The notes under the pieces were generated by a model. It did not search any database. It was not told the origin of the DNA and was given only the letters and a program-made list of their open reading frames with translations. Below are positions 24,001 through 36,522 of a stretch of DNA of 64,000 bases, in pieces (position 1 is the first letter of the stretch; the number at the start of each line of letters is the position of its first letter). The position numbers and the translations under genes were made by a program. The stretch comes from Enchytraeus crypticus (taxonomy: Eukaryota; Annelida; Clitellata; Enchytraeida; Enchytraeidae), in NCBI GenBank assembly GCA_905160935.1, contig CAJHZI010000600.1, positions 365,001 to 429,000 on the forward strand. Direction: 5' to 3'.

Positions 24001-25512
24001 AGAGACAGACCAGCGCTGTAGAGCGCAGGACCGCTGGTGGATCTAGCGTGGCGTCATTCGGCTCTGTCTCATCGATTGGTCACGTCGACTCTCCTCTGCA
24101 TGGTTTCCTGACCGGTGCAGCCAGTGACGGTTCAATCGTCTATACTTCGATAAACCCACTACCGCGACCACGACCTCGCCTTCAGCCCTCAGGGGCGGCG
24201 TCTGACGCTGGCTCTGTCGATGTTCAGGCGTCGCCGTCAGTGGCGGAGAGCATCGACTCGCCATGGTTCTCCCCCAGCTCTGCCGAGACCCATAACCTCA
24301 CGTCTGGCAGAGCTGACTCTACCTCACCCAGGAAGAAGTGTGAGTCGAGAGCGTCCTCTGGCAGAAGTGGCAGAAGAACTCATCACAGCGGGTCCAGTCG
24401 AAGCGATACCGTCGTCGACCCGTTCACAGACGTCGACCCGTTCAGTGATCAGTTCAATGTCTGTCCGGATCCTCTCGCTACTGACGTCGCTGGTCAGGAG
24501 AATCTATTTGAGAGCAAGGATCTCGCAATGTCTGCGTCTAAGGAGATGTTTTTCACTCGCGCTGTTACAATAGACTTGTCGAATGACGTTTTTGGTGACG
24601 CTGTCTCTAGAGATGCTGTCAGAAACCAAGCATTTGGGGCAGAGGCATTGGAGAAAGAACTGGGTGGATGGGTTGAAAACTGGAATGCTTTTCCGCAGGA
24701 CGGAACGTCAGTGGATTCAGTTAGCTGGGACTCCTCGTCCACTCTCAAGGGACGCAGCTTCGTGTCGGATATAGAAGATCAATCTCTTGTATTATCTGCC
24801 GAGAGAGAAAACTCTGTTACGGAGGGTCTGGCCACTGATTCTGTTTCTAAAAGTGAAATCACCGCAATGTCCCAATCGAAAGCATCGAACATCAGGGAGT
24901 GTCCCGCCAGTATTGTAGCTGCGGCGAGCGACAAGACGAAATCAACGGCTGAGGTCTTCAACGCTCTGCAGCACGAGGTCGACGCTAGACGACGCTCAGA
25001 GAAATCAAACCTCTGCGGTACGGGTGAAGATTTTCAGGCGGAATATCCTGCGCCGTCTCAGATGAGCAGTTCCTCGTGGGCTGGGTTCAGCGGAGCAGGG
25101 CAGGCTGACGTGGAGGAGGGGCTTAAAGAGAGTGACACTGGGCACGCGCCTGGAAGGAATGAAAAACTTCCCACACCTGGAAAGGTAGGATTCCTCTGAT
25201 ATTTATGGTTTGAGTGTTCTACTGCTTTTAGATGTTTAACAAATGTTAAATGCTAATTAATAATGAAGTTTAAAAATTTAAGACTAAAGGTGAGTAAATA
25301 CTGGGAAGAACTTAGTATAGATATTCTAATTTACACCTATATGTATTATATAAAAACTATGTTGAATATTGCTTTGTTTCATTTCTAAGCTGTAGGCCTA
25401 ATTGAGCTCTTAGATAAAATATCATGATTCTTTTGGAAAATGAACTCTTGTTGCTGTAATGTGTGGTGTCGCTTGTTTGAATGCATTATTGATAACTTCA
25501 AAATCTGCTTCA

Positions 25513-25547
<35 letters not shown>

Positions 25548-26254
25548 AGTGCTCTGCCACGTGGCAGGTCCGTGGTACATATTCCTACTCGCATGTTGCT
25601 TTTCACGCTCCAAAAAATCACTTCATTGAAGGGAATAACGAGTTAGCCTTTATTATCCTGTGAAAAAGGCTGTGCCTTATCCGCACGTTAATGCATAGAG
25701 CTTGGGAATAATATGGCTTCTGAAATGGTTTCTTGTTGCCTTCTTCAATTTTTGCACAGTCACCTCTTACAACACGTGCAGTTTACTGTGCACTTGAGTC
25801 GCACATATCTCATGTATAATTGTGTATAATTGCGCTAGGAATGAAAAGCTAAAATTAATTTCATATTTCATCTTTTGAATGGAAAATATTGACAGTTGGG
25901 ACCAGTAAGTCAAACCTATGCCATTTGCTGTCATATCTTACCAATACAGATCTCTAAGGCATCCTTTGTAGGCTTAGACATATGCATAATAAATTCAGTT
26001 TAACCATTTTTATTCATGTTACATGATCTTAATTAATCATTATTAGTTAAGCTAAGAAGTAAAATAGGTATGTTAACAAAATGCTGCTATATTACATGAT
26101 ATCTTCTAAAACAATTTGTTTTAAATATCCATGCTTATATAGTTTAATGTTTTATGTGAGTGTGATTTATCCCATTTGATGAAAAGTGACTTTCTTTTCT
26201 CTATATGTTTAACAGTTTTCGGCGATCTTTCCTTCGAATGACCTGTTTGCCTAA
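14343..26254 (+). CDS. DAB: Disabled homologue (Dab1/Dab2 family endocytic adaptor)
   Basis: Dab proteins bind NPxY tails of LDL-receptor family members through a PTB domain and link them to clathrin, AP-2 and tyrosine-kinase signalling. Exons: 14343-14391, 14719-14936, 15591-15725, 16424-16570, 19633-19686, 20437-20661, 22470-25184, 26216-26254. Phases agree and the total is 1193 residues. The PTB domain runs from about residue 28 ([12 protein letters not shown]) through [25 protein letters not shown] and ends in the helix [10 protein letters not shown] (about 155). The 905-residue exon is disordered and Ser/Pro-rich. It holds VYEEIP (Tyr 313), two IYSN[L/F]PF motifs (Tyr 619, 684; YxN fits Grb2-type SH2 binding), AP-2-type DPF at 665, 716, 926 and 932, and SH3-type [10 protein letters not shown] and VLPPR. 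The last 12-residue exon (ending NDLFA) is my inference: it has a strong pyrimidine tract and correct phase. If it is wrong, the ORF runs to a stop at 25199. Vertebrate Dabs are shorter, fly Dab longer. Confidence 0.92.
16361..16476. repeat. Partial exon duplication in Dab intron
   Basis: Bases 16361-16402 copy 16435-16476 with two or three differences, offset 74 bp. The downstream copy is the start of the authentic exon 16424-16570 coding for the last PTB helix ([12 protein letters not shown]). The upstream copy is intronic and lacks the preceding acceptor. Confidence 0.9.
16799..17008. repeat. Interrupted (TA)n microsatellite
   Basis: Long alternating TA with 'gagta', 'cagta' and 'tta' breaks, in the Dab intron 16571-19632. 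The rest of that intron holds another (TA)n at 18049-18080, the hAT-like element at 18680-19512, and otherwise featureless AT-rich sequence. Confidence 0.95.
18680..19512. mobile_element. Non-autonomous hAT-type element (MITE), 833 bp
   Basis: The ends read CAGTGATGGGC and CCCATCACTG, inverted to each other. Exact 8-bp direct repeats CTTTTAAG lie on both sides (18672-18679 and 19513-19520), the target-duplication length of hAT transposons. Subterminal regions repeat 'aaaagtattttcaaaata' in both orientations. No transposase is encoded. It lies in the Dab intron 16571-19632. Confidence 0.88.
20290..20423 (+). mobile_element. Family A2 tRNA-like SINE (degenerate)
   Basis: It has 'aagttgttggaatgctgatc', 'gtgctcgccccgtcactgac' and 'aactgacgttaaact'. 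It ends about 15 bp before the Dab exon at 20437, so SINE sequence supplies the polypyrimidine and branch region of that intron. Confidence 0.65.
20680..21140. repeat. ~50-60-bp degenerate tandem repeat after a Dab exon
   Basis: About eight units containing 'taatactagttatctctc', 'ggtagaatacttcatgtat' and 'catgtatctg'. It begins about 20 bp after the donor of the exon 20437-20661 and contains a small hairpin (20757-20791). Confidence 0.85.
21240..21510 (+). mobile_element. Family C dispersed repeat
   Basis: The clearest copy. It has 'ccccgtgttgtgttcgggtt', 'gaccaaccggggactgcacg', 'aagatccaaaccaacgtcag', 'gcgcctaggctcc', 'ggagcggagaagg', 'gaccctagttaaactggg' and a GAT-like end. It lies in the Dab intron 20662-22469. 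Confidence 0.8.
22280..22425 (-). mobile_element. Family A tRNA-derived SINE
   Basis: An inverted copy with B box 'ggatttgaacccc' and A-box end 'ccgacatcgct'. It ends about 45 bp upstream of the large Dab exon at 22470. Confidence 0.85.
25513..25790 (-). mobile_element. Family E repeat with (CT)n tail
   Basis: (CT)n 25513-25548 is followed by 'gtgctctgccacgtggcagg' and the E body to about 25790. This is the best-preserved E copy. It lies in the last Dab intron, 25185-26215. Confidence 0.75.
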
Positions 26255-28921
26255 ACCTATACAAACTGGAGGTGCTAAATCATGGTGTGCCAGACTTCTC
26301 CCTATATTTCCATTGAAAAGTCTTAGAAACCTTAATCTAGTTACAAGGAGTCTTTTGATTTTGATTTGTTTATGTCTGGGAGCGTGTGTGAATTTGAAAT
26401 GATTGAATACGTTTGTAGAGAGTCCTGCTAGCAATAATGGCTTGATTAGTTAATAATATGCAGAAATTCCTAAGTCACGCACTAATTAAGTATTATTTTG
26501 TATAATTATACTCGGCTTTTATGATGCCCTATATATTGTCTGCAGTCCTGTATTTTATGCAGATGGCTTTTTAGGCTGTTAAGTTTAATACAATGCAAAG
26601 AGATTGTAGTAGCGTCAGCCCTGAATAGTCACACCAGGGATGATGACCTAAATACGATATTATTATCCCAGCAGTTTTGCTAGTTTTTGCACATTTGCCT
26701 TAGGATTGAGGAATTACTGGAAATAGAAGAATGTTACGCAATACAAGTTGCCTAACTTATATTACCATGCTTTACCAGTGCTGTAATACTCAATAGAACA
26801 TATTGTACGTACATTAAGTCCTTTTCCGTAATGTTTTAGATGGGCAACGAACAATTTTTTTGTCATTGCCTTAACCATTTCAAGACATGCTTAGTCCTGA
26901 CCATTATATAATCTCTTATAGTGTACAAATAATGTAATGAAGTTTGCAATCTCTGTAATAAGTTGTACTAGATATCTTTTTATGATTTAAACAAACATGA
27001 TCAAAGCATTTTAAAATCAATTGCTTGTTCTTGATTCTTTTTGCCTTCCAGAGTTTCTTTTTCTGGCTTTTTATAGGGTCTCCTTACTCTCTTATGCGTA
27101 GAGAAGGTCGTTCAGAACACCATACTGCAAAAACCATGAACAATCTTTTACTACTTTGTATTGTGATAATTAAATTATTAATGTAATTTGTAAAAATATA
27201 ATAAGCTGGCTTATTGATCAGGCAGAAATAATGCAGTGTTTTTTAAATATGTCCAACTTAGATTTTCTCGAGTATGCTGAATTCTATAAGACTATTCAGT
27301 TATTATAGTGAAGTAAATAATATTTTATTGCAAGTGTTTTCTTATCTTATCTTTATGACATAATTGCATATGCATAATGAAAATTTGTTTATTGGTCTGG
27401 TAGGTTTTAATAAGTTGAAATGTACTAATTTTGTGCAGGTTTATGAAACACTTTACTATTGATAAACCAATGAGTTCAAAGTTGGACATAGTGTCACGCT
27501 CTAAAGATATTAGTGAAGAATCTGTAATCTATTCCCCCTATTGTTGGAGGAGATTTTGTCTGAGCACTTCAGGTGATTTCTTTCAAACGATTATAAATTG
27601 TCCTCAGTATCCAGCAAGCCATAATTACTGTACAGCATGATCTAGTACAGTATTACTATCTATCCGGTGTAAAGTATATGACTGGTGTACAGTGTTGTTT
27701 TTATATATATTCGATGTCTTGTGATATGATGTTGATACGAAATTTTATTCATGTAATCTAGCCAATGAATATTCTAATTTCGAATGAGCTACGTTCTACT
27801 CAACGTATCTGGTAACTTAAATACATGTGCAGTATATAGCTAATAGATTGTGTTTATTAGAAGCATACTTCAATGAATTTTAGATTAATATATTTAATTG
27901 ATTTATTCGATTGATATACCTGAGGAATTTAGTCATAAATGGTCGTTTAATTGACTTCTTTATATTGTTTGGAATTGACGAAATAGCGCGTGTTTGAGTG
28001 TTGTTATCATATGACCAGTAGTAAGCGAGTTAAGTTACCGTTGTTTAGTGTAAACCTAGGATATGTTTGTTATATTTAAGTAATCGAAGGAATTTTATAT
28101 AGTGAAGATTAGAATATTGTGTGATGAGCTGCTGCAAATGATATCAGAGTATAAGTATTAAATAATGAAGTAAGCACTTCTTCAGATTTCAGCCTGCACT
28201 AGGCTAATTAATGTGCACGTGAAGGTGAAATAGGGGGCTAAGAATGCGAGCGTAATTTGGTTGAAATACTATACTATAGTGTCGCATGTTCGACTCTGAA
28301 ATACTTTCATCTGCAGTAATTGAATCCGAGATTTGAACGTAAGATCTCCGTCAGATTCATTGGGAATGCATAACTAGTTTTAGGCAGTTGTAACTAGTAA
28401 TGCAGTAAACAATAATTTAAGTTACCGTTACTTAGTAACAGTAATTCCGGTTGTGGAGTTTCCCGGATATGAATTTCCATTTTGAAATTTAACAGGAGTC
28501 GTATAGCGAGTCAGGGAATTCTCATCTAATGGATTTCTAGATATGCAGCACTGACACGCTGTGTCAAGTTCTGAGGGACTTCCTAGAGAATCCTAGTGTC
28601 CAAGAATCCTTAGTCCCATTCCGAGGGACTAAGGATTCAACTAAAATGATACGCTCGCTTTGTTAGCACTACAACGTTTTACTGCTAAAGAAAATTGTTT
28701 TTTATTCGAGTGTTTAACTTGTCCGCTTTAGTAGCCAACGTGTGGAGTGCAGTGCCGGCTTATGTTGAGTATTGCTTTAGATCCACCTCGTGTATTTTAT
28801 CCTACTCTGTTAAACTTAACTGTTCTCTGTTGTGCTCTGTTACTCTTCTAGTTGTACTTAAATAGTCATGATGGATTTTTACAACAATTTATTGCTACGA
28901 TATACCTGTATGTGATCATAT

Positions 28922-29060
28922 TGGCTGGAGCCAGTGCCGATGTTGGTAAGATATCCGACTACAAATCAGTATGTGCAGAGTTCAAATTCTGGACTCGCCT
29001 GTCACTCATATCGCTGTCGAGAGATGACACTGACGTTAACATTGACTTTGGCTTTACTTT
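28922..29060 (+). mobile_element. Family A tRNA-derived SINE
   Basis: It begins 'ggctggagccagtg', has 'gttggtaagatatccgac', a B box 'gagttcaaattc' and the tail 'gacgttaacattgac'. The 80-residue ORF spanning it is spurious. Confidence 0.85.
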
Positions 29061-30639
29061 TATTCTGGCTGCTACATTGACATCAACTGCATGAGATTTG
29101 CGACAGTACTCTCACACTTGTTTGTGTTTTGCTTGCAAAGATTCTGCTACTGCGTGTAAGAATCTATTTATAGTTAATCATTGCATATAATTTCTGAGGT
29201 ATTTGTTGCTTCGTAGTTCCTACAATCAAATTATAGTAGGAACACCAAACCTAAAGTAAGACTACCTGGCTACCTTTTGCTAGTTGGCGAGCTTTCATTA
29301 GCAGAATAGCATTTTTATATTTTGAGCTTAGCGTCTGTTTATCCCGTAACGTGGGCTTAACGTCGTAACGTAATAGTCTTAATAAAAATTACGCCGTCAT
29401 GATGTACTCGACAGTATTTGCTAGTTCTTTATCGTCATGTATAATTGGTCTATTTTATTCTGGATGTTTACTATAGATAGTCGAATTTAAGTAATAAATC
29501 AGACAAAAACAAAAATAATTTATTTTATTTCCTTTTAATTGCAATTTGCTTTGAAGCTGTGATTTTATTTTCTTTCAGGGAGATTGCATAATTATTTGCC
29601 GACATGATTGAGCGTGAGATTTTATATGTTTCTGTCTATGTCATTTAACGGGTACTATGATATTTTAAATAAAAAATTGGATCTGTAGAAGACAATCAAG
29701 CTAGGCAAGGGCTCAATTCTACCAGCCAATCATTTAACATTGTAATATCTGATTATACTGAGAAAAGACTCAATTATAACTTGTATTAGTGTGTGAAATC
29801 TCTCCACACGTTATCCTCTTAGTCTTAGAGTATAATAAAACTGACAACTTTTGGTAGCCTCGAAGGCACCATCATCTGCGGGATGAGTATAATCCGGTAT
29901 ATATTTATGTAGAAGAAAACGGAAACCTCAAATAAGAACGATTAGTATTTATTGATAGATGGCAAGCACATGCATGGTTGATTCAATTTTTAAGATTGCG
30001 CTTTTATAATTTAAATGCTTACAAATGTTTTGTATGTTAGTGTCAATTTGCATTACACTATTACAGTATCTAATTAAGGGGGATAAGTCTGATTTTGTGC
30101 AATCCATTGTCTGTTGTTGTCATACAGTTTCTTGATGAAAATAATTTCAATCAGTTTTTTAGTGTGCTAAACTGCATTCTGACTAGTAAAACATTGATGT
30201 CCTTCTACTGAAGCTATTGAAGCTACATATTTAAAATTTTTCAAAAATTCTATAACACTGCCTCGTCTAACCATGTCATCATGACGCAAATGAAATGCTA
30301 AACCTATTTAATAATAAATTCTAAGAAGATATTTACAAAATTCTCTTTCGTACCGTCCATGTACGCTTTACGTTTATGCTGATCCGCAATATAGCAGATC
30401 CATGGAATTTTAGTCACAGTCTGTTTTCACTCATCATCACAACAAGCAATGCATCTATCAGCAAGCTGATTCCATGAACTGATCAGGACCTTGACCAAAC
30501 CTGAGTGTAACATTTGACTTATTAAGATTAGAATATATGAGATAAGATCTCCTGAGATATACTTCTCTCTGTCCTGCTGGTAACATCTTAAGATTCGTGC
30601 AGTGTTCTTGTACCTATTCTGCTCTTGATCCTGAGGTGA

Positions 30640-30815
30640 ATTGAAACCTCGTTGGTTCGAATCTCAGCCGCGCTGATCTGAGAGTAAAATCTCGGACATT
30701 CACTGGACTGGTTACACGGAAAATGGCATAAATTTCCTAATGGTTTAAACATGTGGTATTAAAAAGTGATAGATATCAACATAGTATTATTTGATCATTT
30801 CACTATAATGCGTGT
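30640..30815 (+). mobile_element. Family B tRNA-like SINE
   Basis: It has 'ggttcgaatctcagc' (B box), 'ctgatctgagagtaaa', 'cattcactggactggttaca' and 'gatagatatcaacatag'. The head is missing. Confidence 0.75.
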
Positions 30816-31844
30816 TTACTTTACTTTACTGGTGTGCATACTTGGCGGAGAACTTGTAAAACAGTTTTCTTTAAAAAGTGTTATTGATAATTACTTTCTC
30901 TTGATGTTGTGGTACTGATTGAGTCGTGCTTGGCTTTGTGTTGTGTAGTATTAACTCCATGATTCTGCAAGGGTAAGCCGTAGTATATTTGTATTCTATT
31001 AAACCTTTGTACTGCTGAACAAAATTCTTTCTGTAACAGTAACAGTATGCATATGACACCTGAGAAACGTCCTTTCAAGGTGTATGTTGTCATAATCTTC
31101 CACGTAATACTAATGTCATATTCACTCGAATTTAAGGTGGAAACTTCTGAGTGCATTGCTTAATAGGAATATTTTTGCAGTCAGTAACACACCGGGTTCG
31201 ATGTTGCTTGAAAGTTTCTTGAACGTTAAGTCTCACACAGATTTCAACCTTTATGGGAATGTCATTTGAGTTTGTTTAGTTTTCTGTAGTGTCAAGTTGT
31301 TTAATCAAGAAAAAGGACTTTAGAGCATAGATTAAGAGCTTTTGTTGTATTGTATCGTTCTATCGCTGTTTTATGTTCTTACAATATGCATACTCCATTT
31401 TATTTTATACTTAAGAGCTTTGCACTTGCAGTCGACCTGTCTTAGTACTCATGTAGATTGTTTTGTTGTAGACATATCTGTAGTTGTTTATAGCATCTGA
31501 GTCGTTTAAGTAAAAGTATTAGTTGTGTATATCAGATAGATTGCTTCTATGACGCGTCTTATTGACATATTTATAGCTAAGTAACCGTGTAACAACATTT
31601 TAGTCATATGCAATTGCCATTTTGATCATGTTTAATTACCAATGTAGTCATATTTAATTACTGATTAGTCATATTTAATTACTGATTAGTCATATTTAAT
31701 TACCAATTTTATTGTTTGCGATATCTTTTTAAAATATTCTAGCAGATTTTTGTAGCAGATTTTCTTGATTAGTTTTCTAATAGAATAGTTAAGTTACTTT
31801 TCATGTAGTTGAGCTTTCTTGAGTTCTGCCAGCCATCTAACTTT

Positions 31845-32118
31845 GACCTAGGCTTGACCTTAGCCTGACCTAGGCTTGACCTAGGCCTGACCTTAGCCTG
31901 ACCTAGGCTTGACCTAAGCTTGACCTAGGCTTAACCTTAGCCTGGCCTGTCCTAAGCCTGACCTAGGCTTGACCTAAGCCTGACCTAGGCTTGACCTAAG
32001 CCTGACCTAGGCATGACCTAAGCTTGACCAAGGCTTGACCTTAGCCTGGCCTGTCCTAAGCCTGACCTAAGCTTGACCTTAGCCTGACCTAGGCTTGACC
32101 TAGTCTTGACCTAGGCTT
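31845..32118. repeat. ~11-bp minisatellite (tgacctaggct type)
   Basis: About 24 units of 'tgaccta[g/a]gc[c/t]' with mixed order. The consensus is partly palindromic (cctagg). AGGTCA-like half sites recur by chance of the consensus. Confidence 0.9.
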
Positions 32119-33904
32119 GAGAGGTTACTTCAGTAGTTCTTAATCAATGTTTGAAACTAAACGGCTCGGTTCTTTATCATCCTGCTCAAGCGCATGTGTT
32201 ACCCACTGAGCTGCGAAACTCTGTCGTGTTGGGCGCTGCAAGTAGTGGATGCTTTAATATCTATATAGTTCTGAGTAACAGAGATGCGCTAAGTTGCCTA
32301 AGATAGCTAAGGTAGAGAAATAAACCAGTGAATTCCTAGTAATGTTGTAGTACATGAAAACAATCTCAGTAGAATGGCTTAAAATCTTAATTCGCTTATA
32401 AGCTACATAACTCGTGAAATATTTTTTAGACGTTTTAGCTACTGCATACCTCTTCTTGTTGTTTTGCTTTATGCAATTTAATTAAGTATCGATATGTTTT
32501 AACTGTTGTAGTATAGATAAGTACTTACGATAAAGAAGTATTACAAGTATGGTAAGTTACAAGTTTAATAAGTATAATCTTCAATGTTTAATAGAGTATA
32601 TCATGCAAACTCATCACCATACATTAGGACAAATATCGTAAAACAAGCAATATCTCGTCCTATCTTAGTAATTTGTGACTATCAATAAAGTCCTGCTAAA
32701 TAACCCATTCTTAAACAACTTCAGTGGTTGACTTTGTTCTACTTTACATTTTAATTTAGCTTAGTTGGAGTGCATTATTGATATCTTGTTGACAATTTGC
32801 CATTGACATTTTGTTTTATAAAGTTGGGTGCCGTGGTTGGTAATCTAATACAGTGTTTAATAAAACCATCTAACTACTGCGTGATGCATGAACTCTCATG
32901 ACTTGCTACTTTTCTTCTTTGTCATAGTTCATATATACGTTTATGTGTCGTTGTGTAACTCTGTAGAAATTAGCTTACACGCCGTTTCAACCTGAAACAG
33001 TGTTGCTCTATTGTGATGTTTGTTAAGCTTTGTGTGATGTTTCTTAATACATTGTACAGAATATTTTGTCGATATTTTATTCTAAATTTTAGATTTCAAA
33101 CGTCATTCATTCCCGTTCTGATATAGCTGAAGATTTAATTAATTAAATCTGGTGTAAATTACTGTAAAGTTGAATCAAATTGTAATTTTATAATAGACTT
33201 ATTAGTCTCGACTTTGATTACGTGCAATTTATGTGTGTAATAATAATAATCAGCAGTCTTTGCTTGCACGTTGATCTTCATTTAAACTGTTTGTGATGGA
33301 CCAGAAAGTGCGTTTTATAAATAAATATAGCCTAGGCCTATATTATTATTAGTTAGAATTTGGAAGATATTCATGGCATTCACCCAATACTGGACTACTA
33401 AATTTACATATAAATACAATAAGCCAAGAAGGTTATATGGGCTATCATACCTCTATGACCACCACACAGTGTAACTGTTCTTTTTTTACATTATTACATT
33501 AATTTGCTCAAAAGCGCATGTTATTCGAACTTTTTGAAAATAATGCAATTATAAAATTCATTAACAAGCTTTCATATGTATCAAGGTCAATTTTTGCTTC
33601 CACTTGTGTACACAAATTTATCTAGCTGAAAAATAGTTGTAACTATGTCTTCGCTAAACTTTTTAAATAAAGAAATGAATTAAACTATTAGTTTAAGTTA
33701 ACTCGAAAGCAGTAGTTAAATTTTGCTTTAACTAAAAAAGTAATTAAACTGGACTATAGTTACAAGTAACTGTTTAACTATTTCCCATCAATGACCGTCT
33801 GTCCACTTCTGTCTTTATATACAAATTTTTTTAATTTTTAGTATAAAAAGTATCAGAATAAAAGTTCCACACTCACAGCGGGGGATGATCTGATAACATA
33901 TTCA

Positions 33905-34015
33905 TATATAGGTCTAGAGGTGAAAAGGAGGGCTGAGGATATAATTGGTTGGAAGAGTTAGGCCTATATTCCATGAACCTGCCGCTAGGCAATGCACTAA
34001 AAAAAGAGGAAGAAG
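33905..34015 (+). mobile_element. LINE-like 3' fragment with the (GAGA) type end
   Basis: It reads 'aggagggctgagga', 'tggaagagtta', 'ccatgaacctgccgc', 'aggcaatgcacta', then purine-rich sequence. This is the same end as 44390-44575 and 44640-44745. Confidence 0.5.
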
Positions 34016-34362
34016 CTCACATCATAATTTTAACGCTCTCACCAATTACAACTTTCCTACGTCATGGTATCTTGGCTTGTGCTTTGATAGATCTTAAAAT
34101 ATTAAATTTTAGAGATTATAAAACGAAGTTTTAAGTTTAACGTCTGTTTTTGTATCACAAGGGATACTATGAGAAACGGTTAGGCTGAGATTCTGACGTA
34201 TTGGCTCCTGCTTCTCAGGCAAGCTTACTATCTATTCAGCCATCCAAACGGTACAGACAAGTTAATTTTACAAACTAAATATTGTTTTACATTATGCTGG
34301 AGTAAAACATTCCACAAAAATTATTATATCAGTGGTAGAGGTTTGAACATTTAGGGAGCGAG

Positions 34363-35082
34363 CAGGAGCGGATCCAGGAATTTTTTAAGGGGTGGCCCGA
34401 CATTTTTTTTGAGAGTATACACATTTTTTGCTTACGCCCCACCTTCTTCGGGACATGTAACGCAACCAGAGAAAATGTTGTGGGGGGCTCAAAATTTTTC
34501 AATATAATGCGCTTGGCTGATAGAGTGAGTGTATCTCGTATCTTAACCCCCACCCCCACTGTGATGGCTTAAGACGAGGCAGCCAAGACTGTTTGAACCA
34601 CTGCTCCGGGATGGAGTTCACATTTTTTACTTACGCCCTTTTTCCTCATATACAGTGGTTAAAGTGAAAATTGAGAGCTAGTGAAACGATTAACATTCTT
34701 AGGGCACCCTTCTATTATATGAAGATGGGCCCCTAGTGGTGCCCATCTTTTAACAAATTTGAGCTAGTGGAACTGTGGAACTGTTCAAGTTCCTTCTCGT
34801 ACCCCCCCCCTCCCCCCCCCACCCAGACCACTGCCTACTGCCCTTAAAAGCATATTTGCATCTAGAAATTGCCATAGAAACAATAGAAATAGTTTTTTAA
34901 ATTACTTTTTAATTAATTTTTTTAATTAATTTTTTTCGTACCCCCCCCCACCCAGACCACTGCCTACTGCCCTTAAAAGCATATTTGCATATAGAAATTG
35001 CCATAGAAACAATAGAAATAGTTTTTTTAAATTATCGGCGGCCTAAGGAGGGGCCCGGGCCCCCCCTCTGGATCCGCCACTG
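34363..35082. mobile_element. Non-autonomous hAT-type element (MITE), 720 bp
   Basis: Terminal inverted repeats CAGGAGCGGATCCAG and, inverted, CAGTGGCGGATCCAG. Exact 8-bp target duplications GGAGCGAG at 34355-34362 and 35083-35090. Inside, about 100 bp is duplicated directly (34798-34905 and 34937-35034), starting with C runs. No transposase. An apparent ORF here is not a gene. Confidence 0.92.
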
Positions 35083-35634
35083 GGAGCGAGAGTCCACGAG
35101 GAGGCTCGAGTCAAAGTATAAGAGGGACGAATACAGGAGCTAGGAGCGCTGCAGCCCCCCTATGCATGGCCACCAGCTTAAAAAATTAAACAGCCCCCCA
35201 CTCCCACGAAAGATTCCGGTGATCGTCTCTGTCACTGTAAAAAAATGAAAGAGACTACGATCGATGTACTTTCTTATTTTAAAGATGTTTTTAACATTTA
35301 AAGGCCTACTGAAAATAGTTGCGAAACAGAATCGCACCATCTAAATTACCGCTAAATGAAACATTATTCGATTACATTCTTGTTCAAGCGTACCAGAATA
35401 GCTACACAACTATAGATGAATAATTTCATTTCAAGGTGGTGTTGGTAGAGAATTTCATGCTTTTTCATGCTTGAATCACAATATTTCAAAGTCTGTAATA
35501 TTAAATGCAGGTCGAATATTTGAACAAGAACAACCATAGCCGAATAATTAAATTTCCAAGTCATTCGTTTTAGAAAATTTAAATTGCAACATTTTCTGAA
35601 GCCTATATTGGCGCTCAGCAATTGGATGCCTTCT

Positions 35635-35730
35635 CTGACGTTGCTTTGTATCTCAATGCTTTATCGCCTCTTACGTTACATTCAGTCAACGGTTGGTCTA
35701 TTCTTCAGCAACCCGAACACAACACGTATT
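35635..35730 (-). mobile_element. Family C fragment
   Basis: An inverted piece with 'caacggttggtctattcttc' and 'cccgaacacaacacg', the head of family C. Confidence 0.6.
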
Positions 35731-35976
35731 TGTTAAGTTTTATGTAAATGAGCTATTATATATTAACCTTTGAGGGCTTAATGGGTTCCCTATATTTAAG
35801 TGTCTCAATAATAATCACTATAGCAGTATGAATATAAGAATATAGCAGAATTTGTGAGTTTGTACTGAATATTTTAAAAAAAAACATAGACCCTATCAAA
35901 GATATACATGTAGAATAGATAATATAATTTTTATTCTATGGGCCCTATAGTTTCAGCAAAATCTGACTACGACCTT

Positions 35977-36140
35977 TCCGCTTTGGCTTTGTGGCTTTGG
36001 CTTTGTGGCTTTGGCTTTGTGGCTTTGGCTTTGTGACTTTGGCTTTGTGACTTTGGCTTTGTGGCTTTGGCTTTGTGACTTTGGCTTTGTGGCTTTGGCT
36101 TTGTGACTTTGGTTTTGTGGCTTTGGACCTGTGGCTTTGG
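35977..36140. repeat. 12-bp minisatellite (ggctttgtggct type)
   Basis: About 13 units alternating 'ggctttgtg[g/a]ctttg'. On the minus strand it reads as Lys/Ser/Gln-rich repeats in two frames. This is a consequence of the 12-bp period, not of coding. Confidence 0.95.
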
Positions 36141-36522
36141 AAAGCATAGAGCTGTGTTTACAAACACAGAGGAGTCTTGTGATACGATTCTATGTTCGAG
36201 AATTTGTTTATGTTTACTTTAACTTAATATAATATATGGAATATTTTTTGATAAATTTATGTTTTATTATTTTTCTAATAAATACATTAATTAGGTAAGA
36301 ACTCTGTCACTGTCTATATTTAATTTATAAATGAACGAATATGTTAGTAGGTATTTCTGTGTTTGCTGAATGGTATAGAACTAATTCCATATATCGTGAC
36401 ATTACTTGAAGCATGATCTGAACTCTTACATCACTACTATCAGTGCTGTAGTTGTAAAAAAAGAAGTGACGGAGCTGTCGATATAAAAAGCAAAGTTGGT
36501 TACGAAATATTTTAACTGAAGA

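Noticed and set aside
23513-24001. 162-residue minus-strand ORF
   Set aside because: It is the shadow of the large Dab exon, which has PTB-gene phase continuity and conserved motifs on the plus strand.
27431-27640. Alternative last Dab exon at 27438
   Set aside because: It would add only VYETLYY before a stop and has a weaker pyrimidine tract than the 26216 exon, although the phase also fits. Kept only as an alternative.
28852-29094. 80-residue ORF
   Set aside because: It spans a SINE A copy whose B box and tail are recognisable. The same holds for ORFs at 22304-22528 and 57988-58173.
35953-36167. Minus-strand Lys/Ser/Gln repeat ORFs, reminiscent of a histone-tail or mucin-like protein
   Set aside because: The 12-bp tandem repeat is open in more than one frame, has no flanking exon signals, and differs between frames only by the period.
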